Assembly (NCBI GenBank): GCA_023525715.1
Contig: CM042014.1
Coordinates: forward strand, 21,244,063 to 21,308,062
Source: Cichorium intybus
Taxonomy: Eukaryota; Streptophyta; Magnoliopsida; Asterales; Asteraceae
Length of the DNA: 64,000 bases
Direction of reading: 5' to 3'
How positions within the stretch are numbered: position 1 is the first letter of the stretch; each line of letters starts with the position of its first letter. This document shows positions 9,715 to 23,175 of this stretch, one piece after another. Below the pieces are notes generated by a model. It was not told the origin of the DNA, did not search any database, and saw only the letters and a program-made list of their open reading frames with translations. The position numbers and the translations under genes are program-made.

Positions 9715-10455
9715 AAGTATATACCTTTTAATGATTTAGTATAAATAAAATTAGGTACTGTAGCAGATATGATATTACTCCAATATAATACGGTTTTCTA
9801 TAAAAGCTGTAAGCATATTGAGCAATTAATTTCACGGTTACATGATAGAGCTAAATATTTTTTGATTATCAATTTGTAATGCCAAAATTTGAACATAAAA
9901 CCCTTAATTGCAAACCATTAGATTAACCATAGGACAATATAAGTTTATATTGGATGATAATCTCTAATGTAAACATAGAGTTCTAAATAAATATAAAATT
10001 TGACAAGTTCTATTCAACAGATAAAATGAAATCATTTTAGTTTAACATAAATTCTACTAAAGAAACTAGAGAAATCATATTAAGAAAAGGTAAATGTTTT
10101 ATGCATTCCTTGTAATTTATTTTTACAAAAACACTTGTTATACTCATACTAAAATATGGGGCTGCTTTTGTCAATCTTAACTAAGAAAAAGGTTATTGAT
10201 TGCTCATTTTTAAATTAGAGTTAATTACATGTTTGTCTATGTGGTTTATCCAATGTTACATTTTGGTTAAGTATTGAATAATTGATGTGGATGGTCTTTG
10301 TGGTTTCCAAAACATTCATGGTTGGTCATTGATCCATGTAAAAAGACATCTTTACCTTTTCCAATTTATTTTTCTTTTTCTTTTTATTCTTTTATATAAT
10401 TTCACTAATAAAAAAGTTAAAAATAAAACTCATCCAACCCTACCCTATACCCCCA

Positions 10456-10460
<5 letters not shown>
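9715..10460. other. AT-rich non-coding stretch
   Basis: No gene seen. Around 10220-10360 is a 'catgtttg...tgtggtttcc' type sequence of the kind often found in degenerate plant transposons, but I found no boundaries. Confidence 0.5.
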
Positions 10461-10509
<49 letters not shown>

Positions 10510-10576
10510 CGGGCCTCGTTTTTCTTGACGAACCCACCGCACAAAAAAACGAAACACACACACACACACACACACA

Positions 10577-10633
<57 letters not shown>
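10461..10633. repeat. Compound microsatellites (CT)n, (CA)n, (CT)n
   Basis: (CT)n at 10461-10507, then 46 bp of unique sequence, (CA)n at 10554-10579 and a second (CT)n at 10579-10633. The overlapping open frames are low-complexity artefacts. Confidence 0.95.
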
Positions 10634-10636
<3 letters not shown>

Positions 10637-10987
10637 CATACACGAAAGTGCAGCAGCTCATTGAAGTCATTCGCTACTACACCCAACTGAAGGGAAAATA
10701 TGGCCAACAATTTACTTCCTATGTATATAGTATAACTCATTAGCATGTCTAAAATTCATGTTCCACGTTTTATACAAGCCCTATGTTTTAAGTCGCGGGT
10801 TTGAAGCTGGTTTTTTGTGCCTTTTGCGACATGGATTTTTGAGATGTGTGCAGTTTATTGTGTGCTTTGTGCGTATTATTTTTGCAGCGATTGATGTGTT
10901 GAAAGGCAAGGAAAGTTCAAGTGAATTGTCGATTTCGGACTACATTGAATCAACATTGGGGCATCTCCAGCTTCCTCGCACCCTGAA

Positions 10988-11266
10988 AGTTATGCGATCA
11001 CCGTCGTAGCATGCTTTACCACTAACGAAAACATCATAGGCACCGTCCCTAATTCAATCACGATTGCACGATTCAGCGGATACAAAGAAATTCCAAACAA
11101 CGTGAATCTATACATTAATCATCTCTTTGGCCCTATTATGTTGTTCATCAGAGATCTCCCGAATCTAGAGGTGCTTCAGTTATGGACGAAGAACTTCACA
11201 TTTTCACTCCTGCAAAATATCGGCAGTAAAGAAAAATTACTTATACTTGATTCGAATCATGAATAA
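10988..11266 (+). pseudogene. CLV1/BAM-like LRR receptor-kinase fragment
   Basis: A frame ending at TAA 11264-11266 reads RDLPNLEVLQLW, then NFTFSLLQNIGSKEKLLILD. This matches the 'DLPNLEVLQLWENNFTGSIPQ' LRR of CLAVATA1/BAM-type receptor kinases, which bind CLE peptides at the plasma membrane. Upstream, ENIIGTVPNSI could be an earlier, more decayed repeat. There is no start, transmembrane segment or kinase. Consensus Asn and Gly residues are lost (ENNFTG is TKNFTF), so it is a fossil. It lies about 440 bp before a copia LTR with a polypurine tract, so it may have been carried inside a retrotransposon. I cannot show that. Confidence 0.6.
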
Positions 11267-11326
11267 TTTCTTCAACAAAACTATTCCCGCCGGAAGAATT
11301 TTGAGTTAGCGACTGCTATTTCTGAT

Positions 11327-11659
11327 ATGCCCGAAGCCTCAGCGAACATGGAGCTTCCACCCAACTTTCAACATCTTCTCGATGGTCAAATATTCGATCA
11401 ACCTTTCTTGGGAACTTTCTTTCTGTCCAGTTATCGAGGCAGGAACATCATTCGCTGTGGGTTTCGACTCAAAGAGAAGCATATGCATAACATGTCTATT
11501 GTTAAAGTTGTCGTTTGGGTTATTGGGAATTGTTCAAAGAATACCAACGTAGCTTTGAAGAAGCACTTCCTCAAAGAGATAAATTGGTGGTTTGCTGTAA
11601 GGCAAATGATGTTGGAAGTCTTTCTGAACCTATTCCCGAAAAGGGTTCCAAAGGCCTGA
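11327..11659 (+). other. Open frame of 110 codons, unrecognised
   Basis: An ORF beginning MPEASANMELPPNF and ending LFPKRVPKA. It has no motif I recognise. It lies between the LRR fragment and the polypurine tract at 11691 in the same orientation, so it may be the tail of a retrotransposon interior. The lack of family features makes protein status doubtful. Confidence 0.25.
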
Positions 11660-11690
11660 AGTATTTTTAAAGAATCGAAGCGTCTTTCGA

Positions 11691-11705
11691 CAAAAAGGGG
11701 GAGAT
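11691..11705 (+). promoter_or_regulatory. Polypurine tract preceding the copia LTR
   Basis: 'caaaaagggggagat' directly precedes the TGTTGAG start of the LTR. This is the arrangement expected at a 3' LTR. Confidence 0.7.
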
Positions 11706-12156
11706 TGTTGAGTTGAAGACTTTATGTTATGTCAAGGCATCGTTGATGTGCTTCGAGTTATGTTGGTTGAAGTACCTTTTGCTACATTTGAAGTTACAAT
11801 ATTTCGACTCTGCTCCTTCGAATGTCCACGTGGTCCAGTAGAATTGTTGCATCATGGTTAAAGCATGATTGTTGATTCTCAGCCAAGATGTGTATGATTC
11901 CTACAACTGTCTACCAGACCGTTATGCATGCCTCTCTAGCCATGCAACACTGTTAGGTGTTAGATTGTGCCGAAGTGTTTACATCCGCAGTCGAGCAATC
12001 ATACAAAGAGGATAATCTGTTTATCCGAAGTCAATGTTGATAAAGATGGTTAATAAGATAAGGGTTTCGTTGCAACTACTTTCCTAAGTTATCTAGGGTT
12101 TTTGGTAGTAATCCTTTTGTATCATTGGGCTAGGGTTTAGGTCCAACTGTTAAGTT

Positions 12157-12164
12157 TATAAATA
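12157..12164 (+). promoter_or_regulatory. TATA box of the copia LTR
   Basis: TATAAATA lies in the third quarter of the LTR, about 120 bp before its AATAAA signal. Confidence 0.6.
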
Positions 12165-12286
12165 GTCGTATTTACCCTAGAATATGTAGGTATGTGAAAA
12201 GGTCGGTGATTGTCATTGTAAGTGCAACTGTTCTTGAGGTGATCATTGTTGTCGATTAGGAGCCCTATCGTTTTCTTACAGTGATC

Positions 12287-12292
12287 AATAAA
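12287..12292 (+). terminator. AATAAA polyadenylation signal of the copia LTR
   Basis: AATAAA followed by an A/T-rich stretch inside the LTR, downstream of the TATA box. Confidence 0.5.
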
Positions 12293-12370
12293 ATCATTCT
12301 ACACCATTGTTATTCAAGTATTCAATCTATTTTAGTTTGCTTTGATTATTGAAGTTTTTTAATCCTAACA

Positions 12371-14231
12371 AGTGGTATGATAGCCTAATCTTGAAGATTA
12401 AAGCGATTATTTCAACGAACAGTTCCTGATTTGACAATCTTATCATATCATCAATTAGAATTCGAAAATCAGACCAAGATCTTCAACTTCTGTAAGTTTT
12501 CTGGAATGGAATCCATATTCTGTTCAGTTCTTCATCTCTGATTCATTTTTGCTCATCAAATTTGGTTCAGATTCGTTCTCACTAGAAATTCATCTCAGAT
12601 CTAGTTTCTCTCACTAGAAATTGTTTCAGATCTTGTTTATCTTACTAAAATTTCATCTCAGATCCAGCCTGTCACTCTAGAAATCGTTTCGGATCTACTT
12701 TCTCTCACTAAAACTCATATCAAATCTACTTTCTCTCTCTAGTTTTCTTCCAGATCTATTGATTATTTGTTGTTTAGAACGAAAATGGAAGCAAGAGATT
12801 CAAGAACCTAGATTGTTATTGTCGACAATCTCAAACATAGAGTTAATTTAGATCAATTTGTTGGACTTGTATTAAAAGATCTGAATATAACTAATGATAT
12901 CTCATTTCTGATGGTGATAGAGATTCTTTTGGAAAATTCATATTTCATCCTCTTAAACATGATTTGAACAAACAATTGTTCTCAAAAATGTTGAAAGTTG
13001 TTAAAGAGATTGATATGAAATAAGGAGAAAAAAATGAAAATCTATAAGAAAATATGTCTCTATTGTTGAAATTTCAAATGTTATTCGTGTTCTTGAAAGT
13101 TGTCAAAGATGATGTTATTCATGTTCATCTTTCTGGAAATGTTAAAGAAACCTTTGAATCCTTGTCTGATCCCAATCTGAAAAGAAAGTTGTTGCACATG
13201 TTAAGGGGGAGTCAGAAGTGAGTGTTTCTTCAGATAACAAGAAAAATGGAAAACTTTTAGTTTCAGAAGTTAAATCCGGATCTGATGTTTCCACTTTGGA
13301 TTTTAAATAATAATTTTTAGTAAAAGTGTTATTTTCTGGTGAATCTTCGAAAAGACCCAAATCCGAATTTGATTGTTTTTCAATATAAAGTGATGATTTC
13401 TATGGGATAGAGCCTTATAGAAAACGTGTTATTGTTGAAAATCAGAGGTATCAAACCTGAAGTGTTTGGGTACCAAGGAGTGTTAATATTCAGATGAAGA
13501 AGGATGAAGAAAGTTTTTATTAGAAACCTTTTGTTTGAAAATCTAAGAAGTTGAAGAAGAAAAAGCCAAAGAAAAGAATGATGTGGGTTCCGAAAATGAA
13601 ATGTTCTGAAGTTGTTCTTCCAAAATCTGATGTGAAAATGGTTGGAAATAAATATGTGGTTAAAAGAAAATTGCTTGAGATTTTTGTTCAAATAAGGAAT
13701 TTTAAGATGAATTCGGGTTGGTATAACGAGTTGTTTGAAAATTCTCTCATTCCAACAAAAAGACCTCGAAAATCAAAAGTTTGTTCATCGTTCTTTTGAA
13801 TGGTTCTTATGAGAAATATGTTTCTAAAAGTCCAAAAATGGTTTGGGTTCTGAAATGTTATTGTTAAATAGAAATGTTCTTGGGAGAGTGTTGGGAGAAA
13901 AGACAAAAACGTTGAGTGTATTTAATATTCAGAAGTATAGATATTTGAATATTCCGGAGTCAAATTTTTGTTTTTCAGAAGTGAAAATTTTTCAATAAAC
14001 AGAAGTGATGAAGTTATTATTCAGAAGTCATTTTGATTTTGACTCCGAAGCAAGAAAAGTTAAAATTTTTATCTCAGAAGGGACATTTTTACGTACATTC
14101 CGAAGTTTTACTGTTCACGGCGCACACTTCAGACTACACTTCTGAATACTCCACTTCGACACATAAAAAGCAAATGTTGCCATTATACTGATACATGTCT
14201 TCCTGACACAATAAATGGTCCTGCAACATAT

Positions 14232-14263
<32 letters not shown>

Positions 14264-14604
14264 CATTTCCCGATATGTGAAATGGAAATTTTTGTATGAT
14301 TTCTTTTTCCTATACCCGGTCCTCTCTACACTTCATGGAAAAAGCAAATGCAATGGACAAGTTGTCGTCTCATTCTCTCTCTCATAACTGAAATAGAGAC
14401 ATGATGCATTTAATGAGTTAAAGCCACATCAAAAGCCGGATATCTTGCTTGTTGGACAAGATATTCTCTCTCAATAGTACAAAGTTGCCCCTACTCTATT
14501 GGAGATGTTAGTTCTTTTTCCTTGCATGTAGAAGCATATATTAAAATGTGACACGTATGCTTTATCTTTCAGTTTCTTGAATCTTTTACCCGTAAGAGGA
14601 AAAT
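12371..14604 (+). pseudogene. Decayed internal region of the copia element (gag remnants)
   Basis: After the primer-binding site, an ATG at 12785 opens MEARDSRT followed by a stop. Then HRVNLDQFVGLVLKDLN and further short open pieces appear in shifting frames, as in a decayed gag. From 13900 to 14160 a dispersed 'cagaagt' / 'ccgaagt' motif recurs. No protease, integrase or RT motif appears before the LARD-like element interrupts at 14605. The same element may resume at 27683. The superfamily assignment rests on LTR structure, not on pol. Confidence 0.45.
14234..14261. repeat. (CT)n microsatellite
   Basis: About 14 CT units. Confidence 0.95.
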
Positions 14605-17600
14605 TGTGACACCCCAATTCTACTGTTTGCAAATACTATGGTTTTTCGTATAAATACTTGGATATGAAAATACGGTTTAACAAAAACCGATTACTTACAT
14701 GTTTAAAAACAGTGGGTGTTACAAATCCATACCAAATCTAACCATAGTAAGCAAGAAGGATTAAACCTTGAGTCCAAGATAGGAGCTATGTGGGCTCCAC
14801 TCCAGCTAAAATTCATCCAATTATAGCATAGCATTTAACCTGGAATACATGGCATAAAAATAGAATACGTAAGACAATAATGTCTCATGAGTTACATGAG
14901 TTTTAGACTCAAACCTTTAACTTCTTTTCCAAATCTTTATATAAAACTTATGACATAAATATCTTTCAAAGTTTTAAAACATTATCATACCATAGTTCTT
15001 TATTCTTTTCAAAAATCATTACATATCATACCTTGCATACCATCTTCTTTCAAAACTTTATAATAGCAATATAATATAACTCTTTACTTCTAAAAAAATC
15101 ATTTTATGTCATGCTTTACGAAAATAACTTCGTTCTTATTTTCTTTGACTGGTTTTATAAGCTTGCTGGATTTTTATACTTAGGGCTTTAATCACTATAA
15201 GTGATACCCCAAGTCTCTATGGCTAGAAAGAACGGATCAATCCCCACCATAGAAGTGCTGAGGCGATCTACTTCGCGATGGGGCTTGTCCCCAGTAGACC
15301 CCTTACCTAACCCGGGAAGGTTGGAACATAGTTCCCTTACTAACGCTGCTTGCTACAATTACCAGTCATACAAAACATATTCTGCTTGCTTGAACATTAC
15401 TTACATACATATAACTTGTGGCTAAACGCCAAACTTCATTACTTTCTATCTTTATGGCTAGATGCCGAATTTATAACTTTCATTTCACATAAACTAAACC
15501 ATATGTTTAAAACATGTCTATATAACATTTTAGGCTTAATGTCAAATCATACTTTCCAAACATTTTGTGGCTATATGCCCTTTCATACTAGAAAACATTT
15601 AAAATTTGTAATCGAAACATACTTTTTAAACATATTATGGCTATATGCCTATCCATACTTTCAAACACGTATTCAAAATATATATACCTTCATATAATTC
15701 GTTCATAGACCAAAACATAATTTCACATAATGGGTTCATAGACCAAAACATAGCTTCAATTATAGCATTAAACTTTCACCAACAAGTTAGAAATAAAACT
15801 CTTGCATATAATTTCACATATAAGATTTTATAAGAAATCTTGTAAATACTTACTTGTCATGTACCCCAGAATGGGTAAAAATACTGCATGTACTCACCTC
15901 ATGTATTGCTAGATGATTGACTACACGTTCATTGTATTTATACTCTTTTGTGATTAAATAATCACTTGGCATGAACCTATAATTAACATGTTATACATTA
16001 AAATTCATGCTAACTGACTCTACAACTCATTAGAGTCCTTATAATACTATCTTGGATCATAATAAGTATATAACTTTAAAATGACCAACTTTAGTTAAAC
16101 CGTATTTTATACGTATTTTACTACAGTACCCTCGGAGGGTCTTATTTCGATTCCGACAATTTTTCATGAAGTTTCATAACATATTAGACCTATGTTTAAA
16201 ATTTGAGGTCAAACGGACAAGTATAAGACCAAAACTCAAAATCAATTTGGACTTGGCAGAAGACAAATTTCGAAACTGCATTTTTCTTCTGGCGCGAGAT
16301 CGCGTCCTTACGGGGGTGCAGATCGCGACCCTACGGGGTCTGCAGCAACCAGAAATGGTGATTTTTATGGTATAAATTCCCATTTTCCTCATTTTAAGCC
16401 CTTAATTCACGACTTAATCACTAAGGTTTGTTCCATGACTAAAATCATTCATTTACTTCAAGTTTTTAACCATAAAAATCATAGATTTAAATCATTTTCC
16501 AAACATTTTCTGTGACACCCCATTTCTAATGTTTTTAAATACTATGGTTTTTCGTATAAATACAGGAATACAAAAATACGGTTTATCAAAAACCGATAAT
16601 TTAAATGCTTAATACAGTGGGGGTACAAATCCATATCAAAACTAACCATAGTAAGCAAGAAAGGATTAAACCTTGAGTCCATATTAGGAGCTAACTCGAG
16701 CTCCACTCCGGCTAAACTTCATCCCTTTTATAGCAAATCATTTTAACCTGGAATACATGACAAAACATAAAATACATAAGACAATAATGTCTCGTGAGTT
16801 ACATGAGTTTTAGACTCAAACCTTTAACTTCTTTTCCAACTTTTATAAAACTTATAACATAAAACTTCTGTCAAAACTTTATAGTAATAACATACTATAA
16901 CTTTTTACTTCTCGAAATCATTTCATAACATACTTTACAAAAATAACATCTTTCAAAACTTATAGTAGTATCATACTATAGCTCTTTACTTTTCAAATTC
17001 ACTTCATAATATACTTTTAAAAAAATAGCTTCTTTCTTACTTTCTTTGACTGGTTTTATAAGCTTGCTGGATTTTTATACTTAGGGCTTTAATCACCATA
17101 GGTGATACCCCAAGTCTCTATGGCTAGAAAGAACGGATCAATCCGCACCATAGAAGTGCTGAGGCGATCTACTTCGCGATGGGGCTTGTCCCCAGTAGAC
17201 CCCTTACCTAACCCGAGTAGGTTGGAACATAGTTCCCTTACTAACGCTGCTTGCTACAATTACCAGTCATTCAAAAACTTGCTGCTTGCTTGAACACTTC
17301 TCATAAACATATAACTTGTGGCTAGGTGCCAAACTACATCATTTTATGTCTTTATGGCTAAATGCCAAATATAGCTTTCATCACATAATTTTCATATGTT
17401 TAAAAATTATTACCTTCATCACATATGTAAAATATGTTTTTATAACAATCTAAGCTTTATGTTAAATCATACTTTTCAACATCTTATGGCTATATGCCAT
17501 TCATACTCGAAAACATATATAGTATGTAACTAAAACATACTTCTTAAACATCTTGTGGCTATATGCCTATCCATACTTTCAAACCTGTATAACTTGTATT

Positions 17601-20600
17601 CAAAATATACTTTCACATGATTGGTTCATAGATCAAAACATAACTTCGAATATAGCATTATACTTTCACAAACAAGTTAGAAATAATACTCTTGCATATA
17701 ATTTCACATATAGAAATTTTATAAGAAATCTTGAAAATACTTACTTGCCATGTACCCCAGAATGGGTAAACATACTGCATGTACTCACCTGATACGTAAA
17801 AGTAGGTCGCACACACAAGCACGTGATACTCAAGAACTCTTCTTCTTTCCCGAACCTACATTCCACATGGGACTGCTTAAAACGAATTAACGTTTACATT
17901 TATTACTTATAATTATATAAGTATACATGTATTTTCCCGATACTCAACACGTACCGTGTTCCACTATACCCTCCCTTTACTTTATAAATACATCATTAAG
18001 GTTATTAATTATCTTTATTAAGTTTGTAAAGGTCCCGACATTCGTTACCATTTCTAAACCCACAACCAAGGTTAAAACCACAAAAAGAAAGGTTTGACAG
18101 CAATGCTGATTTTTGTCCCATAACCGGATTTGCAACAGATGACCAAGGAAAACTCCGATATTAAACTTAATAAAAATCATGTTGGAACTAGACCCAATGA
18201 TAAGGTCACAGGGCCTGACCTCAGGTCATTTTCGTTTTCCATTTGCAAATGAAAAATAAACCATGTCACCACAAATTACAAAAACAGTTACATGACCTAC
18301 CCTTAAATATATTAACCAAGAATGATAATCAGAAGGCCCTGGGTTCTGAAATTCGGTTTGAACAGACTAGACACATATACTGAACGTTTCCCACTGGCCT
18401 TGCCCTTAAATGATTCTCCTACTATCAGTTATGAATTTTACAAATCAGAAGTCACTGCACAGTGCACCCCTGGACCAGTCAGTGAAGATTGCAACTTTCA
18501 CATAACTTAAGGTCCGCGTTAGTCCAAGAAATTCTGGATAAAGAAACTAGACTCAGATACCATTCTAGGGATATAGAGATCATCCAGAATGGACACTCAC
18601 ACGATTTTATATGAATTATCAAAAACATAACCAAAACAGTAGAAACAAAAACATAGCTCAATGGTAAACATTACCTACAGTTCAGCGAATTAAAACCACT
18701 GCAGAATTCAGTACACTACACCAATGAAGATCTCCACCGTTCATATTTAAGAACTATGTGTTAGGAAGCTACGATCGAAATTTCATGATGATCCAACGGT
18801 TAACGAAGGTGTACTGCATTTTTTTTATGACTGCACACATGTTGACGAAAATTAAGTTCTTATTTCCTTGATTCCATTCCACCCTTCTAATTCCCACATA
18901 CCAATTGGAATCATTAAGAACCATTATATGTGGTTCCTTTCATCCAAAACATCAACTATAACCCATCAATTTCATTGAATTCATAGGTTGAACAAAACCC
19001 CAATTTCTAGGGTTCATAGAATCAAACTTCAAATAATCATGTTTCCATACCATCAATAGGTTGGAAATGAACTCTATGACACATAAACACATGAATTATT
19101 AGCTTTGAATCATAGGTAAGACCTCCCCAACTTCTGAAAATCAGATTCTAACCCACCACCAACCCAAAAACGGGTTTGCAAACAAGAATTTGAGAAGTTC
19201 TTACCTTATTTTGCTAGAATTCCTTCTTTGCTTCACAACTTCTTCAAAATCACACTTGCATCTTCATAATACTCATAAAATCGTCATCTTGTTGCCATCT
19301 CCTGCTCAAGACCGTGATATGTAGCTGAAATGTGGAGAAATTCAGCTTTAACATATCCTCTTTCAATAGTTTGCAAGATTGGTCCCTCATCTTTTGAAGT
19401 TTAATTTCTTTTATCCCAAAATCAAAACACTTCACTTATTAAGTTCTCAAAGTTGTCATAAACTACCCCAACTAATAAATTCTGAATTTATGAGGATTAA
19501 TGAGATATTTTTTTATTTTTATATTTTCCATATTTACAGTTTTAGTCCCTGAAATTTCATTCCTTGGACTTTTGACACATATATTAAATTTGGCCACATG
19601 AAGCTTAAATTCTTACATTTTTGGTCCAAACTAGAATTATACTTTTATAATAATTCTAGTATATGGTCAAATGACCAAATTACCCTTCTCATGGTAAAAT
19701 GACTAAACTACCCTTGCAAACATACTTTCTCACATAAATACACATAAAACTTTAAATTACACACGCTTTATTTATATTATTAGTTTGGGTCGTTACATTT
19801 TCGTTTTTGCATTTTTTTGTCCAAAACCGAAATTGTCCAATATTAATCATTTCTACTGACTTATTTCAACAATTTCCACATATGGAACTCATTAAAACCC
19901 CTTGGAATTAATTTGTTCATATAAAATTGATTTCCAAGGCTTTTAAACAAAATTCAAATTTTTCAACAATAACAACATACTTTGATGATTTTTAAGATAT
20001 GTTCTTAATACTTGACTTAATTGGTTTAGAATCATTCTAGGACTAAAATAACAACTCCTTTATACATCTAAACCATAGTTTCTTCAATTTCATCACTTTT
20101 GATTGAAATCATTCCCAAAAACTCATTTTTACTCAAAAAAAATCATTTTAATGAATTTCCAAGAAGGGAATTGATTTCTCATGTCTTTTATGACACTTTA
20201 GGCTTATTAGATCATTTACAATCAGTTTCAAGCTCATAATTTGATTTATTCTCATAAAATCTCGTTTTTGACAATTTTCACCAAAAATGCAAATTTTTGA
20301 AATCAATCACTTAGGAATGTATTTATACATCTTAAGTGATTATTAGAACCTAACAAAACAATAAAAATCACTTTCAATTTCACAAACCCATTTCTAGGGT
20401 TCTTGAGCTAAAATTCTCATTTCTTGATCTTTAACACTTTCAATGGTTAAACTAGGTTTAGGTAGTGATTAAGGCACAAGTTAAGGCTAGGAATCATAGG
20501 ATAATCCTCCTCTAGCCACTGAATTTTCGAAGCTACAGTAACTCATTCAAGAAAAATGGGTTAAACAACCCTAAAACAAGATTACTAACCTTCTTTGGCT

Positions 20601-21018
20601 TGAAATTATGAATTGGAAACTTAAATATTCAATTCCCATTGATATCTTCAAGAACCGATCCTTAGCTCTCTCTCTCGTTCTCTCTAGATTTTTCTGAATT
20701 TATGAGAATTAATGATATATTTTCTCATTTTTATATTTTCCATATTTACAGTTTTAGTCCCTGAACTTTCATTCCTTGGACTTTTGACACAAATATTAAC
20801 TTTGGCCACATGAAGCTAAAATTCTTACATTTTTAGTCCAAGCTAGAATTATACTTTTATAATAATTCTTGTATATGGTCAAATGACCAAATTACCCTTC
20901 TCATGGTAAAATGACTAATTTACCCTTAAAAACATACTTTCTCATAAAATATACATAAAACTTTAAATTATACACACATTGTTTTACATATTTATATTAT
21001 TAAATTTGGGTCGTTACA
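14605..21018 (-). repeat. 3' LTR of the LARD-like element, interrupted by a solo LTR
   Basis: It runs from TGTGACACCCCAATTC to GGGTCGTTACA on the plus strand. Removing 16511-19797 and one 5-bp duplication leaves 3122 bp, against 3121 bp for the other LTR. Small open frames inside it recur at the same offsets in the other copy and are not genes. Confidence 0.88.
16511..19797 (-). mobile_element. Nested solo LTR of a related family (3287 bp)
   Basis: It begins TGTGACACCCCATTTC and ends TGGGTCGTTACA, like the host LTR but clearly diverged. It is flanked by a perfect TTTTC duplication (16506-16510 and 19798-19802). The uninterrupted partner LTR shows the empty site at about 26467 ('aaacattttcgtttttgc'). 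No interior remains, so an element inserted here and then recombined between its LTRs. Confidence 0.9.
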
Positions 21019-22498
21019 ACTACCTCCCCCTTATTGGGATTCCGTCCTCGGAATCATTGCACAATTACTAAATTAAGGAAATTACTTCCCCTTCCTTTTC
21101 GGATGTTTTCCGCCAAAGTTGAGATCTAGTAGATACTTTCTTTTTACCACATATAATCATTTTCTTCATTATTTTATCTTTTAATATTTTCTTCTTTGGT
21201 TATTTTTGATTCTGTAATCAGCTCTTAGCGGTTCCTGCTTTCAATCATTTATAGTGGATTAACATAATCTCTTTAAAATTTTATATCTTCCCAATTAACC
21301 AAATTATCATCTTGGTCATTTTATCTGTTTTCTCAACCTTTTAGTCGTTCATTCATGCTTCATACTCTTCATTCTAGTTACTTTCCTTTCTACATAATTT
21401 CATTGACATACAATCTCTTAGTAAACTTATTTAACAAAATAGTTTCATACTTCAATATTTGTTATCATAAATAGCAATCTACTTTATAATTCTTCTCATA
21501 TCTTTACTAAACAAGTGAGATTATACTCACAGTATTCTTTACTTGTAAAAATTTCAAATACCATTAAACATAATTATATATGTTTCATATATTTTTTTTT
21601 ACAAATTCATAAAGACATCAAAATCTTTTCCTTGTATAAATTTTGTCCCTTAATGGACATTTTACTTAAGAAATATTTTTATCCTCATTTAATATTGCTT
21701 ATTTATCTTCATCCGTCTTTTCTTCTTATTTCTTTACCCATTCGTTACTTCCTATACTTCCTAGACAATCCACTGTTATTTCTTCTTTATAGAAGTTTTA
21801 CAACATCTTATTTCTCTTACATTTGTTTTTAAAACTTTTAAACTTCAATTTATTCTTCTTTATCTCTATTTCCCACTTCTGGCTCACTATTATTTATATA
21901 GGATGTATTTTCCTCCTTCTTGTTACACTTCACATTTTTACTTTTCTGATTGGGACAGAATCTGTCGAATCATCATATTGTTCACAAGAATCTACTTATC
22001 TCGTTCTAAATGTGTTGAAACGATATACCGCTTTTATTTTAACAATTAAACATCATTTTTCACATACTTTTTACTCATTTCCTGTACATTATATATTACC
22101 TTCTCTAATATTTGTCTTGTATCATTCTTTACTTGTATTACTTTCATATTCAACATATAATCAACTTAAATATTTCTTTCATCTTCTTTTATGAGATTTC
22201 GGTCTCATTACTCATTACTTATTCGTATAAACATGTCTTTCTCATTTCTTCAATTTTTTGTACAATACTTTTATAAGTATACTTTTCTTTCTTTTTTTGG
22301 ATACTCCATGTATCCTTTTCATATTAATACTTTATATTTTAGTATTTCTTTGCCAATTCCATTTCTCACATTAGTGCTTAGTTTAGCACCTGATGTTCTG
22401 TTTACTCCTTCCTCACAGTATCTAAATTGTTTTCCATGGTTAATTCAAAATTTATTTTTTTCTTCAATTCACTTATGGAATTTCATTCATGTTGCATA

Positions 22499-22640
<142 letters not shown>

Positions 22641-23049
22641 CTAGTTCTCTTTTGGTTTAAGAACCTAACTAGGTACTTTTAACATTTTCGTCCCATGACG
22701 AATTATTGGCATAACTCTCAATCACCATTACCTATCGTTACTCTTTACTTTTACATCTTTTATCATTTCTATTATGTGTTATAAGGCTACATGCCTAACA
22801 CATTTGCTATTCTTTTGTTTAAACTCCACTTCTTTACACTATATATTTCTTTACAACATTATATATTTCATATACAACTTACTTCTTATGTATCTTTAGG
22901 TGATACACAATTGCCATTTATTTTCTCGTCATTTTTCGTTCTTTTGTATTTCGAGGCAGCATGCCCGATGCATTGTTTTACTCTGTTGCTTTATATCTTT
23001 TAGTATTCTAATTAGAATACTATTTCATAACCACCTTAAACTTTTATAC

Positions 23050-23175
<126 letters not shown>

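Larger units (their letters stand above)
11706..12370 (+). mobile_element. Copia-type LTR (SIRE/Maximus-like), 665 bp, PPT on one side and PBS on the other
   Basis: The block begins TGTTGAG and ends CCTAACA, the short inverted TG...CA termini of an LTR. A polypurine tract precedes it and TGGTATGATAGCC, two mismatches from the Met-tRNA primer-binding site, follows at 12373. Internally it has a TATA box (12157-12164) and an AATAAA signal (12287-12292) in the right order for U3-R-U5. A single LTR bounded by both a 3'-LTR-type and a 5'-LTR-type neighbour is what recombination between tandem elements leaves. I see no partner LTR in the window. Confidence 0.7.

Noticed and set aside
10287..10746. 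SLSLSL / RERERE ORFs on both strands
   Set aside because: Translations of (CT)n and (CA)n microsatellites.
15201..15425. 74-codon ORFs here and at 25158, with a third related one at 17102
   Set aside because: They recur at the same offset in the large LTRs and solo LTR. Conserved LTR sequence explains them.
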